64,000 bases of DNA from NCBI RefSeq assembly GCF_000695255.1, contig NZ_JMIB01000019.1, positions 1-64,000 on the forward strand, given 5' to 3'. Each line of letters starts with the position of its first letter. Positions within the stretch are counted from its first letter, which is position 1. Positions 63,793 through 64,000 of this stretch are shown here, piece by piece. Position numbers and translations under genes: made by a program. Under the pieces are notes generated by a model. That model was given only the letters and a program-made list of their open reading frames with translations, ran no database searches and was not told where the DNA came from. The DNA is from Photobacterium galatheae (GTDB lineage Bacteria; Pseudomonadota; Gammaproteobacteria; Enterobacterales; Vibrionaceae).

Positions 63793-64000
63793 GCTTTTCC
63801 TTCGACAGTCTGTCTTCATTCATTTGATTGGTGTGAAACAAAATACAAAATACTCCAAGTTGAAGATAATAACGACCTTCATGATGCACTTCGAAACCAT
63901 GAATGTGATTTTCTACGATATTTGTGACCAATAATTTATCGAAAACGTTTCGCTAACGGCATCCGACTAAAATGAATTTACCCACTATTGACACATATAT
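63793..64000. other. Right edge upstream of the diguanylate cyclase gene
   Basis: About 200 AT-rich bases with no supported gene. An open frame at 63712-63927 overlaps the cyclase gene on the opposite strand and has no ribosome-binding site. Confidence 0.4.

Overview
The window looks like chromosomal DNA of a marine gammaproteobacterium of the Vibrionaceae (Vibrio/Photobacterium-like). The pointers are a divergent malT / malP-malQ-glgB block, a VctPDGC-type catechol siderophore transporter, DUF3392, ArfB, CsdA/DeaD, and a complete LiuR-controlled branched-chain amino acid catabolic region. From memory, the mal and vct clusters lie on chromosome II in Vibrio cholerae, so this may be a secondary chromosome. 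That is inference; no rRNA, tRNA or replication origin was seen.

Layout. 1-5.5 kb: a palindromic repeat, an RhlE-type DEAD-box helicase, a glutathione S-transferase, a LURP-one/scramblase-fold protein, a YiaA/YiaB membrane protein and a LysR regulator preceded by a (TTC)9 tract. 5.5-21.1 kb: branched-chain amino acid and acyl-CoA degradation. A leftward operon (thiolase, mmsA, acyl-CoA dehydrogenase, enoyl-CoA hydratase, 3-hydroxyisobutyryl-CoA hydrolase, mmsB, SDR) handles valine/isoleucine intermediates. A rightward operon (liuR, liuA-B-C-D-E) takes isovaleryl-CoA from leucine to acetoacetate and acetyl-CoA. Both diverge from a region with two inverted 16-bp LiuR-type operators. 21.1-30 kb: an AT-richer accessory stretch with a predicted outer-membrane protein, an acetyltransferase, small secreted or basic proteins, and a REP-associated transposase (RAYT) surrounded by its probable REP/REPIN repeats. 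It also holds a phosphotransferase, a TPR protein, a cytidine-deaminase-like protein and a periplasmic alpha/beta hydrolase. 30-34 kb: a Fur-boxed siderophore ABC transporter. 34-46 kb: an autotransporter-like barrel and the maltodextrin/glycogen genes with their activator MalT. 46-49 kb: small metabolic and housekeeping genes.

49.5-53.5 kb is the most unusual part. It is a tight four-gene operon, with every junction overlapping. It encodes a ComEC-type metallo-beta-lactamase-fold hydrolase, a fused ubiquitin-like E2-E1 protein, a JAB/JAMM deconjugating peptidase and a multi-TM protein. It resembles the Cap2-Cap3 half of type II CBASS, but no CD-NTase and no ubiquitin-like protein is encoded in it. 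The conserved catalytic motifs are intact. I read it as a candidate anti-phage or stress-response conjugation system. The MBL protein ends in a flexible tail with a terminal alanine and is a plausible conjugation target.

54-64 kb: a DUF4382-type lipoprotein, a FabG/PhaB-like reductase divergent from a LysR regulator, a methyl-accepting chemotaxis protein, the cold-shock helicase DeaD with an RGG-rich tail, and a GAF-GGDEF diguanylate cyclase.

Starts were often moved inward from the longest open frame, using ribosome-binding sites, signal peptides or family N-termini. All functional assignments come from motif reading without database searches.
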